Assembly (NCBI RefSeq): GCF_018448495.1
Contig: NZ_CP049902.1
Location: forward strand, 1,488,001-1,552,000
Origin: Psychrobacter sp. WY6
GTDB lineage: Bacteria; Pseudomonadota; Gammaproteobacteria; Pseudomonadales; Moraxellaceae
Direction: 5' to 3'
DNA length: 64,000 nucleotides
The translations under genes and the position numbers were made by a program. Shown here one piece after another: positions 1 to 11,865 of the stretch (positions are counted from its first letter, which is position 1; each line of letters opens with the position of its first letter). The notes beneath the pieces were generated by a model. That model did no database searches, was not told the DNA's origin, and saw nothing but the letters and a program-made list of their open reading frames with translations.

Positions 1-152
1 AGCTAACTCACTTTGCCCCCACTTTTTGATACAAGCTCAAAGCTTATCTTTAGAATGCTGTTTTAAGCAGTAGTGCCTATAGATATTGGTATTGAGACCA
101 TTAATTCAAATAAACCCTTATTGCAAATAACCAAATTATTGGAGACATATTG
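1..152 (+). promoter_or_regulatory. upstream region of groESL
   Basis: This is the non-coding leader of the chaperonin operon. A GGAG ribosome binding site at 141-144 lies 8 bases before the ATG at 153. The C-run at 15-19 followed by ACTT resembles a sigma-32 minus-10 element, but the matching minus-35 would lie outside the window, so the heat-shock promoter is only a guess. I see no CIRCE inverted repeat. Confidence 0.35.
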
Positions 153-443
153 ATGAATATTCGTCCTTTACATGATCGCATCGTTGTCCGCCGCATAGAA
201 GAAGAAACAAAAACGGCTGGTGGTATCTTGCTTCCTGGTTCTGCTCAAGAAAAACCTTCACAAGGTGAAGTGCTAGCAACTGGTAACGGTCAGATTCGTG
301 ACAACGGCGAAACTCGCGCGTTAGATGTAAAAACTGGCGACAAAGTCTTGTTCGGTCAATATGCTGGTCAAACCGTGAAAGTTGACGGCGAAGAACTATT
401 GATTATGAAAGAATCTGATGTATTGGGTGTGTTAGAAGGCTAG
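153..443 (+). CDS. groES: co-chaperonin GroES (Hsp10)
   Basis: GroES is the 10-kDa lid that caps the GroEL ring in the cytoplasm during ATP-driven protein folding. The 96-residue product has the family length, starts [14 protein letters not shown], carries the mobile-loop region [18 protein letters not shown] at about residues 16-33, and ends [14 protein letters not shown] lies directly before the ATG, but the GGAG at 141-144 is correctly spaced for the ATG at 153. It is followed after about 105 bases by groEL with no terminator between, so the two form the usual groESL operon. The frame is intact. Confidence 0.97.
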   Translation: MNIRPLHDRIVVRRIEEETKTAGGILLPGSAQEKPSQGEVLATGNGQIRDNGETRALDVKTGDKVLFGQYAGQTVKVDGEELLIMKESDVLGVLEG

Positions 444-542
444 TCCTTTTTGAGTATTTTTATACTCAGCGCATTTTGACAACATTATTGAAAAATCATT
501 GAAACATTTAATTGCATTCTCATACTTATAATAGTGGAGTAA

Positions 543-2198
<1,656 letters not shown>

Positions 2199-2738
2199 TT
2201 TATGCCTCGACTAAATTTGTACGACGTTGTTAACCTCGCTCGATGTACTATTAGTACAATCTTCACTTGGTCGCCTAGTCGTACTGCTTTAGTCAATCCA
2301 TAAAGCGCTTTTCGCTAGAAGTATGATTTTGTCATAAAGTTTATTTGATCATTAGAGGCTCTGTTATCGGAAGATAGCAGGGCTTTTTTTGCCTAATTTT
2401 TATAGCGCTACTCATTGGTATATGAGGTATTCACGGTTTTATATACATTCATTCGATAGTGCTGGATAAGTGTTTTATGCTTGGAAAGGTTGCCAATTGA
2501 CAGACATAGTGAGAGCGTTGCTATTTCCCAGACTCAGTGGTGACACTCTATCTATTATTTACTCATGATCTTTGATGTATTTCTAAAAACTTCAACAAGT
2601 AAATACCAATTAGATCAACAAAATCGATCTGACATTATCAAAAGTATTGAATATATAAAGTTTTTTTATATATGTTATTATTTAAATGTAATTAATAAAT
2701 AATCAATGGACTGATACTTTATCAAAGGACAATTGAAC
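2199..2738. other. spacer downstream of groEL with nested inverted repeats
   Basis: No gene is seen here. The first part holds an outer inverted repeat (GTACGAC at 2219-2225 with GTCGTAC at 2278-2284) enclosing a small hairpin (TGTACT at 2244-2249 with AGTACA at 2253-2258). The groESL terminator follows. From about 2570 to 2720 the DNA becomes very AT-rich, in keeping with a boundary to the accessory gene that follows. Confidence 0.5.
2355..2393 (+). terminator. rho-independent terminator of groESL
   Basis: CTCTGTTATC, loop GGAA, then GATAGCAGGG form a stem with some G-U pairs, followed by a run of seven T. It is the first terminator after groEL. Confidence 0.75.
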
Positions 2739-2804
2739 ATGTGTTATGGCTGCCCAGCCACAAACTCTTGTGCAATTCAAGGTGATGATGATGAAAAAAA
2801 TTAG
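2739..2804 (+). CDS. possible 21-residue Cys-containing peptide ORF overlapping the next gene start
   Basis: An ATG at 2739 lies 9 bases after a good AAAGGA site (2724-2729) and opens a 21-codon frame ending at TAG 2802-2804. The peptide starts MCYGCPATNSC, has cysteines at 2, 5 and 11, and ends in an acidic stretch GDDDEKN. Its end overlaps the probable start (2791) of the next gene in another frame. It could be a leader peptide for translational coupling, or chance. I know no family for it. Confidence 0.25.
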   Translation: MCYGCPATNSCAIQGDDDEKN

Positions 2805-4400
2805 GCTTGGAATTCTGGTAGAAGAGGAAACATTGCCATGGCATAAGTTCAAACCATTAAAATCTCTCGTCGATGAAGGCAAGGTTGAGGTTTGTATTGC
2901 TGTCCAACGAGATAAAAAACAAGCGTCTCACATGTCTCGTCTATCCAAAGTTATTCCTTCCATTAATCAAAAGTTATTTTCTTTTCTTTCTCGAAATAAG
3001 AGTAATACCAAGCGTTATTCTATTCATGACTTGGTGGCTAATGGTACGATGCCCATCGTAATATCAGTCGCAAATCAGGATAAGATTTATGATGAGATTG
3101 AGGATTCAGTAATTGAGAAACTTGAAGCCGCCAATCTAGATTATCTAGTCAAATTTGTTTTCGAACCTTAGCAGGGAGAATTCTGAGTGTTTCAAAAAAG
3201 GTATTCTGTTATTTCGTTACGGCGATGAAACCAAACAAAGGCACGGATCAGCATTGTATTGGCAGTTTGCCGAACAATGGGAGAATAGCGTAGTCACGCT
3301 ACATCTGTTAAATGAGCGTCTTAATGGTGATAAAGTCGTTGGGAGAGGATATGGTTCTTTATTTTACTGGGACTATAATTTAACCGAGCATAAATTAAAT
3401 GGTGTCACAGCATCGATATTGTATTGGTATTTCCATAAAAATAAAATTGGCGTCAAAAGTAGAAATTCGACGAATTCAATGCTTGACGATGCAATTTATG
3501 AAGAACCCCAGCAACTGACTGCCATACGGCATTTGATGAGTTTTTTTAAAAACTATACGATAAAGACTTTCTATAAAAGTCTTTATCACAATAACTGGAG
3601 TATTTTGATTGGTTCTATTGATCAGTCGATGCAAACATACACTGAGCTATTGCCTGAAAAAGGATGTTTTTGGGCTGACCCTTTTTATATTGAGCGAGAT
3701 TCAAGGCGTTATATATTTTTTGAGAGCTTAAATTACAAAGAAGGTATCGGCCGTATAGAGTGGGTGGAACTGGATGAGCACCATCAAGTTATCAATTCTG
3801 GACCAGTCGATTTAGGTATTCGCTCTCATTTAAGCTTTCCTAATGTATTCGAGCATGAAAACGCTGTATATATGATTCCAGAAGCCGCCAAGACCAATTG
3901 TATTAACCTATTAAAAGCGACGGATTTTCCGCAGAAGTGGGAAAAAGTTCATGAGTTGGTGTCTGGGGTTCAGGCAGCAGATAGTGCCGTTATTGAGCAC
4001 AATGGCTTATGGTATCTTTTTACCACGCATGGTTCAATTTCAGTCCTTACGATGGATTTAGAATTGCATATTTATACGTCTGATAAGTTGGAGTCAGATA
4101 ACTGGAGCATTCATCCCTCGGCCTTTAAAAATTGATGTGCGTGGATCACGATTAGCAGGTGCATTATTCCGAAAAAATGGTCAGCTGTTTCGTACGGCTC
4201 AAGATGGCACTATTAGGTATGGACGTAGAGTGGCTTTGTATCTGGTAGAAGAGTTGACACCGACATCTTACAAAGAAACCTTTGTGCGTTATATCGAACC
4301 CAATTGGGAAAACGAGATCGATCGTCTTCATACCTATAACGTATATGATCAAACTGTCGTACTTGATGTCTCAAGAGATAAATTGCGTTTTACCGTATAA
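2791..4400 (+). CDS. formyltransferase-like / GINT1-N-domain-like glycan transferase, three frameshifts
   Basis: The reading frame is split at about 3150, 3190 and 4125, but the pieces join into one protein of roughly 535 residues. The start is taken at ATG 2791 (AAGG at 2779-2782); an ATG at 2746 is possible. The N-terminal third (MKKIRLGILVEEETLPWHK) resembles the Rossmann part of formyl-transferase-like proteins, followed by a region like ILLFRYGDETKQRHG. The C-terminal half, with GCFWADPFYIE and HLSFPNVFEHENAVYMIPE, looks like the beta-propeller domain found at the N-terminus of plant GINT1-type glucosamine transferases. A role in modifying a surface sugar is inferred from the family only. 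It stands alone between groEL and yaaA, outside any polysaccharide cluster, with AT-rich DNA upstream, so it may be acquired. Confidence 0.6.
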
Positions 4401-4444
4401 TCATTGAGAGGCTTTACGGCAATTGGTGATAATATTCTGTCGAA

Positions 4445-4475
4445 AAACCCCGATAGGCTGAGCTTATCGGGGTTT
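4445..4475. terminator. bidirectional terminator between the glycan gene and yaaA
   Basis: AAACCCCGATA (4445-4455) pairs perfectly with TATCGGGGTTT (4465-4475). T-rich DNA follows on the plus side and A-rich on the other, so it can serve both convergent genes. Confidence 0.9.
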
Positions 4476-4503
4476 ATTTATACAAATTAGATTTTTTTTA
4501 AAA

Positions 4504-5304
4504 TTACTGACTGGCTGCATCCCGACGAAAAGTCCAAGTCTTATCATCAGAAGCCTCTTCACAGTAATAATATCCCGCCAAATCAAACTGCTTTAGCTGC
4601 TCAGTATTGGTCAGCTTATTATCAGCAGCATACTTCACCATCAGTCCACGTGCTTTTTTAGCATAAAAGCTAATGACTTTGTATTGACCATTCTTTTCAT
4701 CTTCAAATCGTGGTGTGATAACTTCCGCATTCAGCGCTTTCTTATTGACCACTTTGAAATATTCATTTGACGCCAGATTAATCAAAATCTTATCATCACT
4801 ATCCGCCATACGTGCATTAATAATGGCAGTTACTTCCTCGCCCCAAAATTCATAAAGGTTATCACCACGTTCATTTTTCAGTTTGGTACCCATCTCTAAA
4901 CGATATGGCTGAATTAAATCGAGCGGTTTCAATACGCCATATAATCCAGACAAGATACCCAGATGATTATTGACGTAAATGGCGCTGTCTTTATCCATAT
5001 GATACATATCAAGTCCCGTATAAACATCGCCATCGAATAAATAACCTGCAGGTTTGGCATTGTCTAAAGTAAAGGGCTTATCGTTGCTCCAACGCCACTC
5101 TTGATTGCGCTTGGCATTGAGCTGTGCCAAATCATCAGAGATGCCCATCAGTTCTTGTAAATCAATCGGTTCTTTTGATTTTAAGTTTTTCATCAATGCT
5201 TGCGCATGTTCGATGAGCTCTGGTTGACTATAATATTTGTCTAAGTTCACTGGCACCGCATCTTTCTCATTTAAAGATTTGGCAGGGGAAAGTAAAAAAT
5301 ACAT
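4504..5304 (-). CDS. yaaA: peroxide stress protein YaaA (UPF0246)
   Basis: YaaA is a cytoplasmic protein that in E. coli lowers intracellular iron and oxidative damage under peroxide stress. The 266-residue product has the family start MYFLLSPAKSLNE, the motifs PAGYLFDGDVYTGLD, LSGLYGVLKPLDLIQPYRLEMGT and NLYEFWG, and the family length. The start at 5304 is preferred over an upstream in-frame codon at 5328 because AAGGA lies just upstream of it on the minus strand and the family begins there. It converges on the preceding gene and shares its terminator. The frame is intact. Confidence 0.93.
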   Translation of the reverse strand: MYFLLSPAKSLNEKDAVPVNLDKYYSQPELIEHAQALMKNLKSKEPIDLQELMGISDDLAQLNAKRNQEWRWSNDKPFTLDNAKPAGYLFDGDVYTGLDMYHMDKDSAIYVNNHLGILSGLYGVLKPLDLIQPYRLEMGTKLKNERGDNLYEFWGEEVTAIINARMADSDDKILINLASNEYFKVVNKKALNAEVITPRFEDEKNGQYKVISFYAKKARGLMVKYAADNKLTNTEQLKQFDLAGYYYCEEASDDKTWTFRRDAASQ

Positions 5305-5784
5305 CCATTCCTTATTATAGTGAGTCAATGGGTATTCTATTTATGTATCAAGTTTTCTTATTATACGATATGCAGTATTGTATCTTGACCTACCCGTCGT
5401 TATTTCGTGTTTTTTAACGTTACCCTTAAAAAGGACAGATATTTGAGTGATATAAGCCGATAGCTTGTTAAGTCTAGCGTTTAATTGAAAAGGAAAAATT
5501 TTTAATATAACAATAAAAGTTATGCAGATGGTGTAAATGCCTAACTTTTTTTTTACTTGTGGGTCATCATTAGGCAATGAAAGTTGGCAGATGATGTCTC
5601 TATAATAAAAAGGCATGATGGCAAAGTAGTCATCATTTATTAAATTGATAGTCTTTGGTCTTAAGTGTTAACCAACCATGACCAAAGGTTTTTTCGTCCC
5701 CTGTGCTTTTTAAATGTGCGTTGAGGGTGTTAAAGGTAGTCGTGAGACGTAAGTATAGTCATTAGACGTAAGTAAGGAGACGGT
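5305..5784. other. divergent spacer between yaaA and pntAA
   Basis: About 480 AT-rich bases hold the two divergent start regions. A 91-codon minus-strand frame (5341-5616) exists but has no family resemblance and no clear ribosome site, so it is not called. A 19-bp tandem duplication ends just before the pntAA ribosome site. Confidence 0.5.
5737..5774 (+). repeat. 19-bp tandem duplication ahead of pntAA
   Basis: Two adjacent 19-bp units (5737-5755 and 5756-5774) both end in AGACGTAAGTA and match at 17 of 19 positions. The second copy abuts the AGGAG ribosome binding site of pntAA. Confidence 0.8.
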
Positions 5785-6954
5785 ATGAAAATCGGAAGTG
5801 TAATCAGTGCAGATATCGCGAGCGAGAGCCGTATAGCGATAACCCCAGACGCAGTCAAAAAATTGCGTAAGCTTGGCTTTGAAGTCGTCATACAGTCAGG
5901 TGCAGGTCAAGCGGCATATTATGCGGATGAGTTGTATCAGGCTGCAGGTGCCGATATTGCCAGCAGCAGCGCCGAGGTCATTACACAGTCTCGAATTATT
6001 ACCACCGTCAATGACTTGCCTGCTGCAGCTATTGAAGGATTAACGTCAGGTCAGATTGTCATTGGCATGCTCGACCCTTATCGTAATACTCAGATTGACA
6101 CTTATGCGACCAAAGGTGTCACTGCCTTTGCGATGGAACTTTTACCTCGCACATTGTCACGCGCACAGAATATGGATGTCTTGTCATCGCAAGCCAACCT
6201 TGCTGGTTACAAAGCAGTATTGCTAGCGGCAAATGAATACTCGCGTCCTTTCCCGATGTTTATGACCTCAGCCGGTACGGTTAAGCCTGCCAAAGTGGTG
6301 ATCTTGGGCGTCGGGGTTGCAGGTTTGCAGGCTATTGCGACGGCGAAGCGTTTAGGCGCTGTCGTTGAAGCCAGTGATTTACGTCCGACTGCTCGTGAGC
6401 AAGTGGAATCACTCGGTGGTAAATGGCTGGATGTGCCGATGAGTGCAGAGGAGGCTGAGACAGCTAAGTCTACAGGTGGTTATGCTTGGACGCCATCAGA
6501 GCAATATGTCAAAGATCAAGCTGCTGTCGTGGATAAAGCCTTGAGCAACGCGGATATCGTCATTACCACAGCGCAGATTCCTGGTCGTAACGCTCCTCGT
6601 CTGGTGCACGGCGCAACCCTTGCTAAAATGAAGGCGGGTTCCGTATTGATCGATATGGCTGCTGGCACAGGTGGCAACGTCGAAGGCAGCGTGCCTAACG
6701 AAACCATCACTACAGACAATGGTGTGCGTATCGTTGGTGCCGCCAACATCCCATCGATGCTCGCCGCGCAGTCTTCAGATTTGTATGCCAACAATTTGGT
6801 TAACTTTATCACCACATTAATTGCGCCTGCTAGCGATGACGCTTCAGCAAATGACGCATCAGCTAATTTGGCACTTAAATTAGACATGGAAGACGAGATT
6901 CAAGGCGCACTGGCAGTGACACATGACAGTCAGGTACGACTAGCCAAACGCTAG
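5785..6954 (+). CDS. pntAA: NAD(P) transhydrogenase alpha subunit, part 1 (NAD-binding domain)
   Basis: This is the soluble domain I of the proton-translocating transhydrogenase, which binds NAD(H) and transfers hydride to NADP on PntB. The 389-residue product starts MKIGSVISADIASESRIAITPDAVKKL, has the RDR-loop region and the nucleotide-binding GVGVAGLQAIATAKRLGAVVEASDLRP near residue 175. It lacks the membrane helices that follow in E. coli PntA, because the next gene encodes them. The AGGAG upstream supports the ATG at 5785. It is first in a three-gene operon with pntAB and pntB. Confidence 0.96.
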   Translation: MKIGSVISADIASESRIAITPDAVKKLRKLGFEVVIQSGAGQAAYYADELYQAAGADIASSSAEVITQSRIITTVNDLPAAAIEGLTSGQIVIGMLDPYRNTQIDTYATKGVTAFAMELLPRTLSRAQNMDVLSSQANLAGYKAVLLAANEYSRPFPMFMTSAGTVKPAKVVILGVGVAGLQAIATAKRLGAVVEASDLRPTAREQVESLGGKWLDVPMSAEEAETAKSTGGYAWTPSEQYVKDQAAVVDKALSNADIVITTAQIPGRNAPRLVHGATLAKMKAGSVLIDMAAGTGGNVEGSVPNETITTDNGVRIVGAANIPSMLAAQSSDLYANNLVNFITTLIAPASDDASANDASANLALKLDMEDEIQGALAVTHDSQVRLAKR

Positions 6955-7027
6955 TTTTAACGGTCTATCACCATATGCTTTGTCACTACACATTTGCCAG
7001 ACACGAATAAATTTTTAGGAGGATTAG

Positions 7028-7417
7028 ATGATTGCCACTATTTTAGCGGCAGCGCCAGCTGGTGCTGCCATGAGTAGCACACCATTCGTAGCGATTTTTA
7101 CCGTATTTGTACTCGCTATTTTTGTCGGATATTACGTCGTTTGGGGCGTCACGCCTGCATTGCACACACCATTAATGGCTGTCACCAACGCACTATCAAG
7201 TATCGTCATCGTCGGTGCCATGCTACAGACCGTCACCATTGATGGTTCTATCTTTACACCGACCAGTATCCTTGGTGCTTTTGCCGTATTTTTAGCCAGT
7301 ATCAATATCTTTGGTGGTTTTGCCGTGACCGAACGTATGCTTGCGATGTTCAAACCTAAAGTGAAAAAAGCACCCGCTCTTGAAACTGGGACAACAGAAA
7401 CTGGAGGCGACGCATGA
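7028..7417 (+). CDS. pntAB: NAD(P) transhydrogenase alpha subunit, part 2 (membrane domain)
   Basis: This 129-residue protein supplies the membrane helices of the alpha subunit and forms part of the proton channel with PntB. It shows three to four hydrophobic segments (about residues 20-40, 46-68 and 76-100), the typical PALHTPLMAVTNALSSIVIVGA, and a lysine-rich cytoplasmic tail. A TAGGAGG site lies just before the ATG at 7028. Its TGA overlaps the pntB ATG (ATGA), suggesting translational coupling. Confidence 0.95.
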   Translation: MIATILAAAPAGAAMSSTPFVAIFTVFVLAIFVGYYVVWGVTPALHTPLMAVTNALSSIVIVGAMLQTVTIDGSIFTPTSILGAFAVFLASINIFGGFAVTERMLAMFKPKVKKAPALETGTTETGGDA

Positions 7418-8813
7418 ATGATTTCTCAACAATGATTGCGGCAAATGCTGATTGGTTTTATTTAGTAGGCGCTATCCTCTTTGTATTGACCTTGCGTGGT
7501 TTGTCTAGCCCTAAGACGGCTATCCGTGGTAACCGCTTTGGTATGGTAGCGATGGCGATTGCGGTCGTCACGACATTCTTCTTAGCAGAAGGCCCTGTGC
7601 TGTGGTTAATTATCGGTGCGATGATTTTGGGTGCCCTCGTCGGCATGTGGAAAGCGAAAACAGTCGCGATGACGCAAATGCCAGAAACCGTGGCTTTGAT
7701 GCATTCGTTCGTCGGTTTGGCAGCGGTCGCCATTGCATTGGCAACCGTATTGCATACTGAACAACAGCATGGTGCAGTGGCGCGAGTTGAGCTATTTATC
7801 GGTTGTTTCATCGGTGCGATTACCTTTTCAGCATCCGTCTTTGCCTTTGGTAAATTGGCAGCTAAAAGCTGGGCTAAAACGTTGGTTGGCGGCTGGGTAA
7901 AACCTGTCCAAGCGTTATTATTCATTGCAATGATTGGTTTCGGTGGCGTTTATTTCGTTACTGACTCATTACCAGCATTTTATGCGATGGCAGTGATTGC
8001 CGTTATCTTTGGTTGGATGTGGATTGCGCCAATCGGTGGTGGTGATATGCCAGTGGTGGTCTCGCTATTGAACTCGTTCTCTGGTTGGGCAGCAGCAGGC
8101 ATTGGTTTCACCCTTGGTAACTCAATGCTGATTATTGCAGGGTCGCTCGTTGGTTCATCAGGTGCGATCTTGTCTTACATCATGTGTAAAGCCATGAACC
8201 GCTCATTACTCAACGTCTTATTTGGCGGTATGGGTACAGGCGCTGTAGCAGCGGGCGGCGATGATGGCGCACCGAAGAACTACAAAGCTGGTTCGGCAGA
8301 AGATGCGGGTTTCTTAATGGCCAATGCAAGCAGTGTTGTGATCGTACCGGGATATGGTATGGCACAGGGCCGTGCACAGAATGCGGTAAAAGAGTTGTAT
8401 GAGCTGCTAAAGAAGAAGGTGTGAATGTGCGTTTTGCGATTCATCCGGTTGCGGGTCGTATGCCAGGTCACATGAACGTTCTATTGGCTGAAGCCGATGT
8501 CCCTTATGATGATATTTTAGAGATGGATGAGATTAACTCGGACTTCGCAAGTACCGATGTGGTGTTGGTCATCGGTGCGAACGACGTGGTAAACCCCTCT
8601 GCGAAAGATGATCCAACTTCACCAATCTTTGGTATGCCAATTCTAGAAGTGACCAAAGCGCAAACGGTCATGGTCATCAAGCGTTCAATGAACACAGGTT
8701 ATGCAGGTCTTGATAACAGTCTGTTCTATATGGACAAAACCATGATGATCTTTGGTGATGCCAAGAAGATGGTCGAAGAGATGGTTCGTAGTATCAATGG
8801 CGCAGGTCATTAA
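7414..8813 (+). CDS. pntB: NAD(P) transhydrogenase beta subunit, frameshifted
   Basis: PntB holds the main proton-conducting helices and the NADP(H)-binding domain III of the transhydrogenase. The membrane part runs through residues 1-260; the C-terminal Rossmann domain has [20 protein letters not shown], then [23 protein letters not shown] and [23 protein letters not shown] one-base loss in the A/G run near 8408-8411 makes a premature TGA at 8422-8424. Adding an A there gives [16 protein letters not shown] and restores about 466 residues, the family length. Everything on both sides is well conserved, so a sequencing error is the likely cause. Confidence 0.95.
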
Positions 8814-8861
8814 TCATTAAAATATGTGTTTAACGGTTAGCTTTTGCCTATAAATTTTTAA

Positions 8862-8892
8862 GTAAAGAAAGTCACTGAGGTGGCTTTTTTTG
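8862..8892 (+). terminator. rho-independent terminator of the pnt operon
   Basis: AAAGTCAC, loop TGAG, then GTGGCTTT form a short stem with one G-U pair, followed by a run of T. Confidence 0.7.
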
Positions 8893-8992
8893 CGTTAAGG
8901 TACGCTGCATTTATAGCCAGTCGCTGTTATATTATTATACAATAATTTTATACCCAATAAATTTACAAAAATAAGCGTAAGAGAGTCATTTA

Positions 8993-9554
8993 TGAATATG
9001 TTGATACGTTTTTTATTATGGTCAGCTTGCTAAAACAACAACTTAAGCAGCAATCAGTAAGCGAGCGCCTTAGTATTGAGCTCTTGATTGCACCGACAGT
9101 TCGTCATTATCGAGTGTTGCCGCATGATATGGGCTTTCGGAATCATCTGCCTAATTATCGTTATTTGTCTTTTATCGAGCTAAACATTACTCGCTGGCTG
9201 ATGGCGTGCTGTCATCAAAAAGGTATTAAACCATTAAATTGGGTTATCGCCATGCAAGAAATGGTTTATCTGAAAGAAATTAAATTTTTAGATAAGATGA
9301 CGGTAAGTAGCACGCTTGTTGGCTGGGATAAAAAATACGTTTATTTTGAAACGCGCTTTTTTGTAAAAAACCAGCTGATGGGCGTTGGTATGACTAAGTT
9401 TGTATTGACCAATAAAAAAGGCAAATGTGCGCCAGAGATATTGGATATGATAGGTGAGCGGTTGAATGAGGTCATTGATTCTTGGAATCAGCATCAAGTG
9501 GCGATTAAATCTGCCAAATCTGCTGAAACGAGTAAAACAACAAGTGCGGCATAA
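8993..9554 (+). CDS. acyl-CoA thioesterase-like hotdog protein, frameshifted near the start
   Basis: The protein has the look of a THEM6/4HBT_2-type hotdog-fold thioesterase-like family: LPHDMGFRNHLPNYRYLSFIELN, IAMQEMVYLKEIKFLDKMTVSSTL and YFETRFFVKNQLMGVGMTKFVL. It is about 187 residues long. The main frame opens only at 9018, where no ribosome site exists. The ATG at 8993 has TAAGAGAG upstream and begins MNMLIRFLL in the adjacent frame, so the native start is probably 8993 with a one-base shift in the T-run near 9010-9016. Substrate and pathway are unknown. Confidence 0.7.
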
Positions 9555-9684
9555 CGAACTTGTCTATAATCAGCAGGCGAATTTTGGTAGGATAGCGGTT
9601 ATTAAGTTGCCAATCAAATCACCAGTCAAATTGACTACTGATTTGATGAGGTGTATAAAAATGATTAAAAGTTAAGGAGCTATC

Positions 9685-9894
9685 ATGACCCCGCAAAAAT
9701 TAAAATGGACAGACAGCTTAGATATCGCTATTGAGCTGTATGAGAAGTTTCCAGAGACCGACCCGCAGTACATCCGTTTTACTGATTTACATCGCTGGGT
9801 GACTGAGCTTGAAGGTTTTGATGATGATCCACAAAAATCAAATGAAGGCATCTTGGAAGCGATTCAAATGAATTGGATTGATGAAGCAGATTAG
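9685..9894 (+). CDS. iscX: Fe-S cluster assembly protein IscX
   Basis: IscX is a small acidic protein that binds IscS and iron and tunes Fe-S cluster assembly. The 69-residue product matches the family throughout: [54 protein letters not shown] and the final WIDEAD. AAGGAG lies 7 bases upstream of the ATG. In many bacteria iscX closes the isc operon, but here it stands apart from any isc gene. Confidence 0.93.
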   Translation: MTPQKLKWTDSLDIAIELYEKFPETDPQYIRFTDLHRWVTELEGFDDDPQKSNEGILEAIQMNWIDEAD

Positions 9895-9966
9895 ATATAC
9901 CCTGAAGCGCTATTTTTAATACTATCTCAAATAGAAAACTGAATAAATATATAGGACTTACAGATC

Positions 9967-10465
9967 ATGACGTCACAAATTAAAGAGTTACCTGAAGCAA
10001 TAACTTGTAAAGGTATTAGCGTTCGTACGACCAATAACGCTGAGATTAGCGAAGACACGGCGAAACTGGGTCGTTTATGGCAAAAGTTTTACCAAAACCA
10101 TGCCAGTGATCTTCCTAAAGGTGAAGACATCTATGGTGTCTATCAACTATGAGAGTGAGGATTTGGTCGGCGCTTTTGACGTGGTTGCCAGTTGGAAAGT
10201 AGCCAGTGAGCAAGAGTCAACAGACGATAACAATACCGCTAAAGTTGCAAACCTAGTAACAGTAGATATTCCTGCAGGAAAGTATTTGGTATTCTCTGAG
10301 CAGGGTAGAATGCCATACACGGTGATGAATGCTTGGGAAAAGGCTTGGACCTACTTTAATGATCGCAGCTGTGAGCACACGCGAACTTTTGATGTCGATT
10401 TTGAGCATTATATCGGTGGTAATCTAGAGTATGGTCAAGTTGATCTCTATATTGGTATTGAGTAA
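9967..10465 (+). CDS. GyrI-like / effector-binding domain protein, frameshifted
   Basis: The joined product of about 166 residues resembles stand-alone effector-binding (AraC C-terminal, GyrI-like) proteins: an N-terminal LGRLWQKFYQN, then NYESEDLVGAFDVVASW, VDIPAGKYLVFSEQGRMP, AWEKAWTYF and a C-terminal DFEHYIGGN...VDLYIGIE. Such proteins bind small hydrophobic ligands, but the ligand here cannot be told. A one-base loss near 10138-10145 breaks the frame at IYGVY; correcting it joins to NYESED. It ends before a strong bidirectional terminator shared with dapE. Confidence 0.75.
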
Positions 10466-10499
10466 AATTAGTATTGAATAAATCAGTCAAAATAATAAA

Positions 10500-10533
10500 A
10501 AAGCGCCAAGTCTGCTATCAGACTTGGCGCTTT
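10500..10533. terminator. bidirectional terminator between the GyrI-like gene and dapE
   Basis: AAAGCGCCAAGTCT (10500-10513) pairs perfectly with AGACTTGGCGCTTT (10520-10533), with a 6-base loop and T-rich flank. Confidence 0.92.
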
Positions 10534-10555
10534 CTTTGCTTACTTCAACGAATGA

Positions 10556-11779
<1,224 letters not shown>

Positions 11780-11865
11780 TTATTATAAATTAAGATGATA
11801 ATTTTTTAAAATTGGCAGCCACGATAAAATACAATCAGTCGTTGCTTGTTACTTGCTAATGCGTT

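Noticed and set aside
5341-5616. A 91-codon minus-strand frame in the yaaA-pntAA spacer
   Set aside because: No recognisable domain, no clear ribosome site and AT-driven composition; left as spacer.
8400-8430. Programmed ribosomal frameshifting in pntB and other split genes
   Set aside because: Shifts occur in dozens of unrelated genes at ordinary sequences in both directions, with no common slippery site or downstream structure; read errors explain them better.
9466-9675. A 69-codon plus-strand frame between the thioesterase-like gene and iscX
   Set aside because: It overlaps the end of the thioesterase-like gene in another frame and has no family resemblance.
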